Shown one piece after another: positions 1 through 7,003 of a stretch of DNA of 64,000 bases (position 1 is the stretch's first letter; every line of letters begins with the position of its first letter). The notes below the pieces were generated by a model. That model ran no database searches, was not told the origin of the DNA, and saw only the letters and a program-made list of their open reading frames with translations. Origin of the DNA: JACCTU01 sp963848525 (lineage in GTDB: Bacteria; Actinomycetota; Thermoleophilia; Gaiellales; Gaiellaceae). A program made the position numbers and the translations under genes. Where the stretch lies: NCBI GenBank assembly GCA_963848525.1, contig CAWKDZ010000005.1:186001-250000 (forward strand), read 5' to 3'.

Positions 1-103
1 CCACCACGACCAGCGCGCCGCGCGAACAGCCGAGGCCGCCGTCCTCTACCACGTGAACCAGCTCGACGCAGTCGCCGCGACGCGGCCCGTAGCGGCTGAA
101 TGA
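1..103 (+). CDS. C-terminal end of an unidentified protein, possibly HD-domain phosphohydrolase (partial)
   Basis: Only the last 33 codons lie inside the window, in the frame beginning at base 2. They end with a TGA at 101-103 that overlaps the ATG of the next gene (ATGA), as expected for a translationally coupled operon. The residues include a stretch RTAEAAVLYHVNQLDA, which resembles the last helix of HD-domain hydrolases (alanine-rich helix ending in N-x-L-D-A). GC-rich third positions support coding. The family assignment is a guess from one short motif. Confidence 0.4.
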   Translation, partial: HHDQRAARTAEAAVLYHVNQLDAVAATRPVAAE

Positions 104-930
104 CCGCGATTGCGCTCGCCCTCGGGGCGAGCGTGCTCTGGGGAGTCGGCGACTTCCTCGGCGGCGTCACCTCGAGGCGACTCGCGACGCTCGCGGTGCT
201 CGCGATCTCGCAGGCGGCCGGTCTCGCCGGGATCCTCGTCGTCGCGGCCCTCGCCGGGGAGGAGTTCCTCGGCGGGGTCGCGCTGCTCGCCGCGATTGCC
301 GCGGGCGCAGCAGGCGCGCTCGGGCTCGGTGCGCTCTACCGCGGCATGGCGGTCGGCGCGATCGGCGTCGTCGCGCCGATCTCCGCGTCCGCCGCCGTGC
401 TGCCGGTCGTCGTCGGCCTCGTGCGCGGCGAGCGCCCCGAGGCGATCCAGCTCGCCGGGATCGCGCTCGCTCTCGTCGGCGTCGCGCTCGTGGCACGGGA
501 GCCTGAAGCCGTGCGCGGGGTCGCCGCCGGCGTTCCGCTCGCGCTGCTCGCGGCGCTCGGCTTCGGCTCGTTCTTTCTCCTCATCGACCGTGCCGGCGCC
601 GACGATCCGTTCTGGGCGGTGGTCGTGGCCCGCGCGGCGTCGTCGACGTTCGCGGTCGCGGTCGCCCTCTCCCGGCGTGCGCTCCGAGTGCCGCGGAGAG
701 CGCTGCCGACGCTCGTCGCGATCGGGCTGTTCGACGTCGGCGCGAACGTGCTGCTCGCGCTCGCCCTGAACGAGGGCTACGTGAGCATCGTCTCGGTGCT
801 GGCGTCGCTCTACCCGGTGGCGACGATCCTGCTCGCGATCGCCGTGCTCGGCGAGCGCCCGTCGCGGCCGCAGGCGCTCGGCGGAGGCACCGCGATCGCC
901 GGAGTGGCGTTGATCTCGGCGGCGGCCTAG
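100..930 (+). CDS. EamA/DMT-superfamily membrane transporter
   Basis: The 276-residue product consists almost entirely of hydrophobic segments, with about ten predicted transmembrane helices in two similar halves, the usual layout of the drug/metabolite transporter (EamA) superfamily. The second half carries the typical ending 'YPVATILLAIAVLGERPS' followed by a Gly-rich last helix. It probably exports or imports a small metabolite across the cytoplasmic membrane; the substrate cannot be read from sequence. The ATG overlaps the upstream stop codon, so it is probably co-translated with the partial gene before it. Its TAG overlaps the stop of the convergent arsC by two bases. Confidence 0.85.
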   Translation: MTAIALALGASVLWGVGDFLGGVTSRRLATLAVLAISQAAGLAGILVVAALAGEEFLGGVALLAAIAAGAAGALGLGALYRGMAVGAIGVVAPISASAAVLPVVVGLVRGERPEAIQLAGIALALVGVALVAREPEAVRGVAAGVPLALLAALGFGSFFLLIDRAGADDPFWAVVVARAASSTFAVAVALSRRALRVPRRALPTLVAIGLFDVGANVLLALALNEGYVSIVSVLASLYPVATILLAIAVLGERPSRPQALGGGTAIAGVALISAAA

Positions 931-1289
931 AGGTCGGTGAGTCGGCGCTCGATCTCGTCGCGGATCGCGCGCACCTCGTCCAGCGGCTTGCCCGCGGGGT
1001 CCGGAAGCTCCCAGTCGACGTAGCGCTTGCCGGGAAGAACCGGGCACGCATCGCCGCAGCCCATGGTCACGACGACGTCGGCCCACTCGACGTCCGAGCG
1101 GTCGAGCCCGTGAGGGGTCCGCCCGGCGAGGTCGATTCCGCGCTCGCCCATCGCGGCGACGACCTCGGGGTGCACCGCAGCGGCCGGCTTGCTCCCCGCC
1201 GAGCGCGCGCTCCCGCCACGGGTCTCGTACAGCGCCTGCGCCATCTGCGACCGCCCCGCGTTCTGGACGCAGACGAAGAGGACGTTCAC
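927..1289 (-). CDS. arsC: Arsenate reductase of the low-molecular-weight phosphatase fold
   Basis: A 120-residue protein of the LMW protein tyrosine phosphatase fold. The P-loop C7-x5-R13 (CVQNAGRS) binds the oxyanion, and D97 in 'LPDPAG' is the likely general acid. The segment MGCGDACPVLPG (C78, C82) is characteristic of thioredoxin- or mycothiol-coupled arsenate reductases rather than of phosphatases. It would reduce arsenate to arsenite in the cytoplasm. Translation starts at a GTG that overlaps the arsR stop codon (GTGA), so arsR-arsC form a two-gene operon. No arsenite efflux gene (arsB/acr3) follows in this window. Confidence 0.88.
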   Translation of the reverse strand: MNVLFVCVQNAGRSQMAQALYETRGGSARSAGSKPAAAVHPEVVAAMGERGIDLAGRTPHGLDRSDVEWADVVVTMGCGDACPVLPGKRYVDWELPDPAGKPLDEVRAIRDEIERRLTDL

Positions 1290-1609
1290 GGAGAGAGTGC
1301 GAGCGCGAGCTCGGCTACAGCACCGCGGTTGAGCCGGTAGAACGACCACGTCCCGCGCCGCTCGGCCTCCACCAGCCCGGCCTCCCGGAGAATCCTCAGG
1401 TGGTGCGAGATCGTCGGCTGCGAGAGACCGAACGCGTCGGTGAGGTTGCAGACGCAGAGCTCGGGCGACCTCGCGAGGCAGTTGACGATCCCGATCCTCG
1501 TCGGGTCGGCGAGCGCCTTGAGCCGCTCGGCGAAGCCGACGCGGACCGGTTCCTCCAACAGGGGCGCGTCGACCGAGCAGCACGCGGGCAGCGTTGCGAT
1601 CGTCTTCAT
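1286..1609 (-). CDS. arsR: ArsR/SmtB-family arsenic-responsive repressor
   Basis: A 107-residue winged-helix repressor. Residues 50-54 (ELCVC) form the helix-3 thiol motif ELCVC(D/N)L of E. coli-type arsenite sensors (C52, C54), followed by the recognition helix LSQPTISHHL and the wing at about 84-92. Extra cysteines C10, C11 and C44 are present. It is expected to repress its own operon with arsC until arsenite is bound. The chosen ATG (1607-1609) lies inside an inverted repeat that fits an ArsR operator, so the repressor would cover its own start site. The divergent neighbour is a tiny Cys-rich ORF. Confidence 0.9.
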   Translation of the reverse strand: MKTIATLPACCSVDAPLLEEPVRVGFAERLKALADPTRIGIVNCLARSPELCVCNLTDAFGLSQPTISHHLRILREAGLVEAERRGTWSFYRLNRGAVAELALALSP

Positions 1610-1624
1610 TGACGTTCATCAATG
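1607..1624. promoter_or_regulatory. Probable ArsR operator
   Basis: Perfect inverted repeat CATTGA-cgttca-TCAATG. Its half-sites resemble the ATTGA/TCAAT half-sites of known ArsR/SmtB operators. It overlaps the arsR start codon on one strand and the -35 element of the divergent Cys-rich ORF on the other, so one bound repressor dimer could block both directions. The link to this ArsR is inferred from position and pattern. Confidence 0.65.
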
Positions 1625-1637
1625 TATCAGGTAGGGT
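1609..1637 (+). promoter_or_regulatory. Promoter of the Cys-rich ORF (TTGACG-N17-TAGGGT)
   Basis: A -35 hexamer TTGACG (1609-1614), a 17-bp spacer and a -10 hexamer TAGGGT (1632-1637). The ATG at 1645 begins seven bases after the -10, which places the transcription start at or next to the A of the ATG, so the transcript is probably leaderless. The -35 lies inside the ArsR inverted repeat. Confidence 0.6.
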
Positions 1638-1644
1638 CGGCCGC

Positions 1645-1710
1645 ATGAGCTGCACATGTGACTGCTGCTCCGGCGGCTGTTGCGGCGGAAGCGGCTGCGA
1701 CTGCTGCTGA
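1645..1710 (+). CDS. 21-residue Cys-rich leaderless peptide
   Basis: A short ORF of 22 codons with ATG start and TGA stop. Nine of its 21 residues are cysteine (positions 3, 5, 7, 8, 12, 13, 18, 20, 21); the others are mainly Gly, Ser, Asp and one Thr. It is driven by a convincing promoter overlapping an ArsR operator and followed at once by a 12-bp GC hairpin. Two roles fit. It could be a metallothionein-like thiol peptide that binds arsenite. Alternatively it could be a polycysteine attenuator ORF: in mycobacteria, leaderless polycysteine ORFs act as cysteine-responsive attenuators. I see no homologue I can name. Confidence 0.6.
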   Translation: MSCTCDCCSGGCCGGSGCDCC

Positions 1711-1715
1711 CGAGC

Positions 1716-1741
1716 GGAAGCCCCGCCCCGGCGGGGCTTCC
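1716..1741 (+). terminator. 12-bp perfect GC hairpin (terminator or attenuator)
   Basis: GGAAGCCCCGCC and its perfect complement are separated by two bases. The hairpin starts five bases after the stop of the Cys-rich ORF and has the GGAAGCCCCGCC type of stem common in actinobacterial intrinsic terminators, but there is no long T-tract after it. A -10-like TATCCT for the esterase follows directly. Confidence 0.6.
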
Positions 1742-1754
1742 GTATCCTCCGCCG

Positions 1755-2729
1755 GTGCCGCTCGAGGCGCTGACGATCGAGAGCGAGGCGCTTCGCGGCA
1801 ACCCGCTCGGTGACCCGCACGTGCGTCCGGTCTGGGTCTGGACGCCGCCGGGGTACGACCCCGAGGGTGACCGTGAGTACGTCTCGGTCTACGTGCTCCA
1901 GGGCTACACGGGCGAGCTCGAGATGTGGCGGAACCGGGTCGCGTTCCGGCCGACGTTCCCCGAGCTGCTCGACCGAGACGCCCCCGACTGCCTGGTCGTC
2001 TTCGTCGACGCCTGGACCTCCGTCGGCGGCTCGCAGTTCGTCGACTCGGCGGGCTCGGGCCGGTACCACACGTACCTCTGCGACGAGCTCGTCCCGTTCG
2101 TCGACGCGCGCTTCCGGACGAGCGGCGTCCGTGCGCTGGCGGGGAAGTCGAGCGGCGGGTACGGCGCCGCAGTCACGGCGATGCTCCGCCCCGACCTCTT
2201 CGCGGGCTTCGCCAGCCACGCCGGCGGCGGGCTCTTCGAGGTCACGATCCGCCCGTTCTTCCGCGTCGCGGCGCGCGCGCTGCGCGACCGCTACGGCGGC
2301 TCGGTCGAGCGCTTCCTCGCCGAGCTGCGCGCGGGGCCGGCGCCGCTGGCGGATCCGGACGACGTCCACATCCTGCTCCAGTGGGGCTTCGCGGCCGCAT
2401 ACTCGGCCGACGACGACGGGACGATCCGGCTGCCGTACGACGTCGCGACGGCCGAGGTGGTTCCCGAGCTCTGGGAGCGCTGGCTCGAGTGGGACTACCC
2501 GACGCTCGTACCGCGCCACGCGGACGCGCTGCGCGGGCTGCGCGCGATCTACTTCGACGCGGGCGCGCGCGACGAGTGGTTCGTCGACCTGACGATGGAG
2601 TGGATGCGGCGCAACCTGAGCGCGCTCGGCGTTCGCAACCTCCAGGTCGAGCTCTTCGACTCGACGCACGCCGCGATCGAGTACCGCTACCCGCTCGGGA
2701 TCCGCTACCTGCTCGATCGCCTCGCCTAG
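1755..2729 (+). CDS. Putative esterase (esterase D / S-formylglutathione hydrolase-like alpha/beta hydrolase)
   Basis: A 324-residue cytoplasmic alpha/beta hydrolase of the PF00756 type. The nucleophile elbow is GKSSGGYG (S132), the acid probably the Asp in 'DAGARDEW', and the histidine that of 'STHAAIEY' near the C-terminus. The family includes S-formylglutathione/S-formylmycothiol hydrolases, antigen 85-like acyltransferases and other carboxylesterases; the substrate here is unknown. The GTG at 1755 is preferred because coding character begins there and a -10-like TATCCT (1743-1748) lies six bases upstream, which suggests a leaderless transcript. The stop overlaps that of the convergent YchF-like gene (ctag, four bases). 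Confidence 0.75.
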   Translation: MPLEALTIESEALRGNPLGDPHVRPVWVWTPPGYDPEGDREYVSVYVLQGYTGELEMWRNRVAFRPTFPELLDRDAPDCLVVFVDAWTSVGGSQFVDSAGSGRYHTYLCDELVPFVDARFRTSGVRALAGKSSGGYGAAVTAMLRPDLFAGFASHAGGGLFEVTIRPFFRVAARALRDRYGGSVERFLAELRAGPAPLADPDDVHILLQWGFAAAYSADDDGTIRLPYDVATAEVVPELWERWLEWDYPTLVPRHADALRGLRAIYFDAGARDEWFVDLTMEWMRRNLSALGVRNLQVELFDSTHAAIEYRYPLGIRYLLDRLA

Positions 2730-3646
2730 ACGTTGAAGCGGACATTCAGCACGTCGCCGTCGCGCACGACGTAGGTCTTGCCCTCGAGCCTCTCGAGCCC
2801 GCGCTTGCGCGCCTCGGCGTGCGAGCCGCACGCGACGAGGTCGTGCCACTGGATCACCTCGCAGCGGATGAAGCCACGCGCGATGTCGGTGTGGACGGAC
2901 GCGGCCGCGTCGAGCGCCGTCTCGCCGTTCCGCAGCGTCCAGGCGCGCGTCTCGGTATCGCCGGCGGTGAAGAAGCTGAGCAGTTCGAGCGCCGCGAACA
3001 GCCGCCGGACGACGTCCTCGAGCGCGGACTCGCCCTCGCGGAACGCGCGCGCTTCCGCGTCGGGCAGCTCGGCGAGCTCGGCCTCGAGCTTGAGGTCGAT
3101 CCCGCTCGGGCCGTTCTCGACGGCGAGCAGCGGCTTCGTCGTCAGCGGGTCGAGCTCGGGCGGAAGCGCCTGCCCTTCGAGCGAGCCGCCCGCGTCGAGG
3201 TGCGCCAGCAGCTCCTCGAGCCGTGCGGCCTCGGCACGAAGCTTCGGGTCGCCTGACTTCGCCTGCTTGGCCACCCGCTCGAGCCGCTTCTCGACGTGGT
3301 CGCGGTCGGCGACGAGCAGCTCGAGCTCGAGGTTCTCGAGGTCGCGTCGGGGGTCCGCGCCGGGAGAGAACGCGTCGACGACCGCGACGATCGCGTCGAC
3401 CTGACGGAGGTTGCCGAGCTGCGCAGCGCCCGTCCCCGGCACGTCGACGACGCGGATCGCCGCCGGCGTGACCTTGCGCGCGCCGACGACGCGTGCGATT
3501 TGCTCGAGCCGCTCGTCCGCGATCGGCGCCATGCCGACGTGCTCCTTGCCGAACTCGCCGAGGCCGACGCCGGCCTGCGTGAGCGCGTTGAAGAGCGTGG
3601 TCTTCCCCGAGCCGGGGAGCCCGACGATGCCGACCTGCAGCGCCAC
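2726..3646 (-). CDS. Divergent YchF/Obg-family GTPase-like protein with TGS domain
   Basis: A 306-residue protein that aligns by eye along the whole of YchF/OLA1: P-loop GLPGSGKT (9-16), 'MAPIADERLEQIA', and a C-terminal TGS domain from about residue 222 ending in EGKTYVVRDGDVLNVRFNV. It is about 55 residues shorter than usual. The G3 region, normally DIAGLVKGASKGEGLGN, is reduced to DVPGTGAAQLGN, so the switch-II loop is largely deleted, and the NxxE nucleotide-specificity motif is not obvious. It may be a specialised paralogue with altered nucleotide binding. It starts (GTG) one base after the sigma-factor stop codon. Confidence 0.75.
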   Translation of the reverse strand: MALQVGIVGLPGSGKTTLFNALTQAGVGLGEFGKEHVGMAPIADERLEQIARVVGARKVTPAAIRVVDVPGTGAAQLGNLRQVDAIVAVVDAFSPGADPRRDLENLELELLVADRDHVEKRLERVAKQAKSGDPKLRAEAARLEELLAHLDAGGSLEGQALPPELDPLTTKPLLAVENGPSGIDLKLEAELAELPDAEARAFREGESALEDVVRRLFAALELLSFFTAGDTETRAWTLRNGETALDAAASVHTDIARGFIRCEVIQWHDLVACGSHAEARKRGLERLEGKTYVVRDGDVLNVRFNV

Positions 3647-3647
3647 G

Positions 3648-4227
3648 CTACGAAGACTGCATCTGCTTCTGCAGCGAGGCCAGCGCGCGGTGCTGGAGCG
3701 ACTTCACCGCCCCCTCGGTCTTGCCGAGGATCGTGGCCACCTCGCCGTTCGAGAAGCTGAAGACGAACTTCAGCGTCAGCACCTGCTGCTGCTCCTCGGA
3801 GAGCCGCTCGATCAGCGTCAGCAGGCTCTCCCGGCCGATCGAGTGCATCGCCTCGATCTCGGCGGAGTCCCCCGCGTCGTGCGGCTCCGGAACCTCCTCC
3901 TCGGGCTGCACGCGCCTGCTCGCGCGAAAGTGGTCCATCGCGAGGTTGTGCGCGATCCGGAAGAGCCAGGCGGAGAAGGGCGCGGACTGGAAGCGAAAGC
4001 GCCCGATCGCCTCGATCATGCGCACGAACGTCTGCGTCGTCGAGGTCCTCCGCGTCGTGGCGATTCCCCACGCTCACGTGCAGGTAGCTGTAGATCCGGT
4101 CGAAGTACATGAGGTAGAGCTCCTCGAGCGCGGCGCGGTCGCCCTGCTGCGCACGCTCGACCAGGCGCCGGATCTGCGCAGCCGATTCCTTCGGCCGTTC
4201 GGGCCGCTCAGCCGTGCGCTCGCCCAT
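3648..4227 (-). pseudogene. ECF-type sigma-70 factor, interrupted by a one-base insertion
   Basis: Residues 1-62 (from the ATG at 4227) carry sigma region 2 with the signature GNRHDAEDL. The frame then breaks, while the next frame continues TTQTFVRMIEAIGRF, the expected downstream sequence, and contains region 4 ('LSEEQQQVLTLKFV...NGEVATILGKTEGAVKSLQHRAL'). Removing one base near 4041 gives a continuous 192-residue sigma factor. As sequenced, only a C-terminal fragment (ATG 4025) or a truncated N-terminal part could be made. A sequencing or assembly error is likely, but a real mutation or programmed frameshift cannot be excluded. Downstream is the YchF-like gene, with one base between them. 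Confidence 0.75.
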
Positions 4228-4262
4228 CGTCCCGGGAGTGCCCGCCGCCGCCTGCCGCGTAA

Positions 4263-4502
4263 CTAACTGCGGTCCGGGGTGCCGAAGCCGACCCGCGACT
4301 CGCGCAGGAACCGCTTCACGTAGGCCACGCGCCGGAGGACGATCGCGTAGTGCCCGTCCTCGGCCTCGACCGTGACGACCCCGTCGCCGCCGTCCGCGAG
4401 CCTGCGCTCGAGCTCTTCCGCCGCCTCGAGGGGCATCAGCGTCGTGAACGCCTGGCCGCTCTCGTAGGCGACCTCGACGCGGACCCGCTCGTCAGCGGAC
4501 AT
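4263..4502 (-). CDS. Small conserved-looking protein of unknown function
   Basis: A 79-residue acidic protein (MSADERVRVEVAYESGQ...) with alternating hydrophobic residues that suggest a short beta-rich fold and no membrane segment. The ATG overlaps the end of the methylmalonyl-CoA epimerase gene by 11 bases, so the two are probably co-translated. The pattern of 'GDGVVTVEAEDGHYAIVLRRVAYVKRF' recalls small actinobacterial beta proteins that end in a lysine/tyrosine strand (DUF3107-like), but I cannot confirm this. Function unknown. Confidence 0.6.
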   Translation of the reverse strand: MSADERVRVEVAYESGQAFTTLMPLEAAEELERRLADGGDGVVTVEAEDGHYAIVLRRVAYVKRFLRESRVGFGTPDRS

Positions 4503-4899
4503 CGCTCACCAGCTCCGCGAGCACGCCGTGCGCCGAGTCCGGGTGGACGAACGCGACCTCGAGCCCGAACAGGCCTCGTCGCGGCTCGGCGTCGATCAGC
4601 TCCGCTCCCTCGCGCTCGAGCTCGGCGAGCGACGAGCGCAGGTCGTCGACCTCGTAGGCGACGTGGTGCATCCCGGGGCCCCGGGACGCAAGGAACCGCC
4701 CGACCGGCGTCTCGGCACCGAGCGACGCGACTAGCTCGACCCGGCTCTCGCCGACGCGCAGCGAAGCGGCCTCGACACCTTGCTCGGCGACCGTGTCGCG
4801 GTGCTCGACGCGCGCGCCGAAGAGACGTTCGTAGGTCGTCACCGCCTCGTCGAGGTCCTCGACGGCCACGCCCAGATGATGGATCCCCCGCGCCTGCAC
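4492..4899 (-). CDS. mce: Methylmalonyl-CoA epimerase (glyoxalase/VOC fold)
   Basis: A 135-residue protein with two VOC half-domains. It starts with GIHHLGVAVEDLDEAV and has GPGMHHVAYEVDDL in the middle and VAFVHPDSAHGVLAEL at the end, the ordered metal-ligand segments of methylmalonyl-CoA epimerase (His, His, Glu on the metal). It would interconvert the two methylmalonyl-CoA epimerases' substrates in the propionyl-CoA pathway. A GTG at 4899 is the only start that keeps the first metal His. The mutase and carboxylase genes are not in the window. Other VOC family enzymes are possible, but spacing and length fit this family best. Confidence 0.75.
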   Translation of the reverse strand: MQARGIHHLGVAVEDLDEAVTTYERLFGARVEHRDTVAEQGVEAASLRVGESRVELVASLGAETPVGRFLASRGPGMHHVAYEVDDLRSSLAELEREGAELIDAEPRRGLFGLEVAFVHPDSAHGVLAELVSDVR

Positions 4900-4919
4900 A
4901 GCCGCGATGCTACCGGGGG

Positions 4920-6440
4920 CTACTCCGGCAACGAGACGACGACCTTCGGCGTGCCGACGGTCTCGGAGTGGTGCGACTCCTGCTCGACGTCTTGGACGAG
5001 CGCGTGCAGCTCCGACTGGACGAGCGTCTCCTTCTCGAGCAAGGAGTTGGCGATCCGGTCGAGTACGCCCCGGTGCTTCTCGAGCAGCCGGAGGGACTCT
5101 GCGAACGCGTGGTCGGTCAACAGCGCCTGCTCCTGGTCGCGCAGCCGCTTCGTCTCCTCCGAGAGGGCGTAGTTGTCGGCGCGCATCGTGCGCGTGACGA
5201 CGGACTCGGACATCCCGTACTCGAAGACCATCGCGCGGGCGAGGTCGGTGACCTTCTCGAGGTCGTTCGCCGCGCCGTTCGTGACGCGACCGAACACCAC
5301 CTGCTCGGCGGCGCGTCCCGCGAGCGCGATCTTCATCACGTCGACGAGCTCTTCCTTCGTGTGCAGGTAGCGGTCCTCGACGGGCAGGTTGAGCGTGTAG
5401 CCGAGCGCGTGGCCGCGCGCGACGATCGTCACCTTCTGCACTGGCATCACGTCGCCCATCAGGTGCGACATCAGCGCGTGCCCGGCCTCGTGGTAGGCGA
5501 GGATCCGCTTCTCCTTCTCGGTCACGACCTTCCGCTGCTGGAGGCCGGCGACGACGCGCTCCATCGCGTTGTCGAAGTCGACCATCGCGATGTACTGCGC
5601 CTCGCGGCGCCCGGCGAAGATCGCCGCCTCGTTCGCGATGTTCGCGAGGTCGGCGCCGGTCAGGCCCGCGGTCTGCTTCGCGATCAGCCCGAGGTCGACG
5701 TCCGCGGCGAGCGGCTTGCCGCGCGTGTGCACGCGCAGGATCTCCTGGCGGCCGGCGAGGTCGGGCGGGCCGACGAGGATCTGCCGGTCGAACCGTCCCG
5801 GTCGGAGCAGCGCGGGATCGAGGTCGCCGATCCGGTTCGACGCAGCCATGACGACGATGCGGTCGCCCGAGGTGAAGCCGTCCAGCTCGACGAGGAGCTG
5901 GTTGAGCGTCTGGTCCTGCTCGCGGTTGAACCCGTGACCCGTGCGCGCCGCGCCGACGGCGTCGAGCTCGTCGATGAAGACGATCGACGGTGCGTGCTTC
6001 CTGGCCTCCTTGAAGAGGCGCCTGATCCGAGCCGCGCCGAGACCGGCAAACATCTCCACGAACGACGACGCGCTGGCCGCGAAGAAGCGCGCGCCCGACT
6101 CGTTCGCGACCGCCTTGGCCAGCAGCGTCTTGCCCGTGCCCGGCGGGCCGTGGAGGAGCATGCCCTTCGGCACGCGCGCGCCCAGCTGCTCGAAGCGCTT
6201 CGGCGAACGGAGGAAGTCGACGACCTCCTGCAGCTCCGCGCGCGCCTCCTCGTTCCCGGCGACGTCGTCGAAGCTGACGGAGGATTTCGAGTTGGGCTGG
6301 ATCTGAGCCGGCTTGACCTGCGGCATCAGCTTCAGCATCCGCCACATCAGCATCACCATCAGCGCCAGCATCACGACGAAGAAGACCGGCAGCCACAGCG
6401 TGACCCAGTCGCGAAACTCGATCAGAAAGTCCCCGAACAT
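4920..6440 (-). CDS. ftsH: FtsH-like membrane AAA+ zinc metalloprotease, short form
   Basis: A 506-residue protein. One strong transmembrane segment (about 12-37) is followed by an AAA module with Walker A GPPGTGKT (98-105), Walker B IVFIDELDAVG (from 153) and the second region of homology with arginine finger RPGRFDR (213-219). The zinc protease part has HEAGH (317-321) and the third ligand Asp about 393 in GAANDL. Compared with usual FtsH (about 610-650 residues) it lacks the extracytoplasmic domain between two helices. It should still degrade membrane and regulatory proteins in an ATP-dependent way, but its membrane anchoring is unusual. Confidence 0.85.
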   Translation of the reverse strand: MFGDFLIEFRDWVTLWLPVFFVVMLALMVMLMWRMLKLMPQVKPAQIQPNSKSSVSFDDVAGNEEARAELQEVVDFLRSPKRFEQLGARVPKGMLLHGPPGTGKTLLAKAVANESGARFFAASASSFVEMFAGLGAARIRRLFKEARKHAPSIVFIDELDAVGAARTGHGFNREQDQTLNQLLVELDGFTSGDRIVVMAASNRIGDLDPALLRPGRFDRQILVGPPDLAGRQEILRVHTRGKPLAADVDLGLIAKQTAGLTGADLANIANEAAIFAGRREAQYIAMVDFDNAMERVVAGLQQRKVVTEKEKRILAYHEAGHALMSHLMGDVMPVQKVTIVARGHALGYTLNLPVEDRYLHTKEELVDVMKIALAGRAAEQVVFGRVTNGAANDLEKVTDLARAMVFEYGMSESVVTRTMRADNYALSEETKRLRDQEQALLTDHAFAESLRLLEKHRGVLDRIANSLLEKETLVQSELHALVQDVEQESHHSETVGTPKVVVSLPE

Positions 6441-6475
6441 CCCCGCTCATCCATCGGCAGCGGGTGGGCGAAGCC

Positions 6476-7003
6476 TTAGCGGGCCCTGACGGCGAGGATC
6501 ACGGCCTCCTGCTCGGAGACCCGCACCTCCGTGGCGGCGAGCTCCGGGTGGCCGAGCCAGAACTCGCGGACGGGGTCCGGGCCTGGTCGTCCAGGCGTCA
6601 TGTCGTCGAGCACGACGAGACCGCGCGGAGAGAGCAGGCTCAGCGTCTCCTCGCCGTCGAGCTCAGGCTGCCGCTTCGACCCGTCGTGGAAGAGCAGGTC
6701 GAAGGGCGCGTGCGCCGGCAAGACGTCGTGCCAGTCGCCGTGGAGCACGCGGACGTTCTCGTCCTCGGCGAAGAGACGGGCGACGGCCGTCGCGAGCTCG
6801 GCGTCGACCTCGGTGGTGAAGAACGGCACCGAGGGCCCGAGGGCCGAGACCAGCCACGCCGCGCCGACCCCTGCACCCGTTCCGGTCTCGGCGACGCGCT
6901 CCCGCCCGCGCTGCCCTGCGAGCACGTGCAACAGGCGCCCCGTCTCGCGTGAGCAGGAGCGCTCGAAGCCGAGCGTCCGGGCGAGCTCCTCGGCCCGGCT
7001 AAC
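6476..7003 (-). CDS. Class I SAM-dependent O-methyltransferase-like protein, start codon unclear
   Basis: The frame encodes a Rossmann methyltransferase: motif I AETGTGAGVGAAWL, an acidic residue in FFTTEVDAEL, DLLFHDGSK (the metal/acidic loop of O-methyltransferases) and LVVLDDMTPG. The conserved helix SRAEELARTLGFERSC before motif I begins exactly where the DUF1385 gene stops, yet no ATG, GTG, TTG or CTG is found there; the codon at 7001-7003 is GTT. The first canonical in-frame start is a TTG at 6931, which would remove that helix. I give the frame from the GTT and leave the start open. It is downstream of, and one frame from, DUF1385. Confidence 0.6.
   Translation of the reverse strand, partial: VSRAEELARTLGFERSCSRETGRLLHVLAGQRGRERVAETGTGAGVGAAWLVSALGPSVPFFTTEVDAELATAVARLFAEDENVRVLHGDWHDVLPAHAPFDLLFHDGSKRQPELDGEETLSLLSPRGLVVLDDMTPGRPGPDPVREFWLGHPELAATEVRVSEQEAVILAVRAR

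Noticed and set aside
4025..4227. Programmed frameshift in the sigma factor
   Set aside because: No slippery heptamer or downstream stem is obvious, and two other genes in the window have the same kind of one-base insertion, so an error is simpler.
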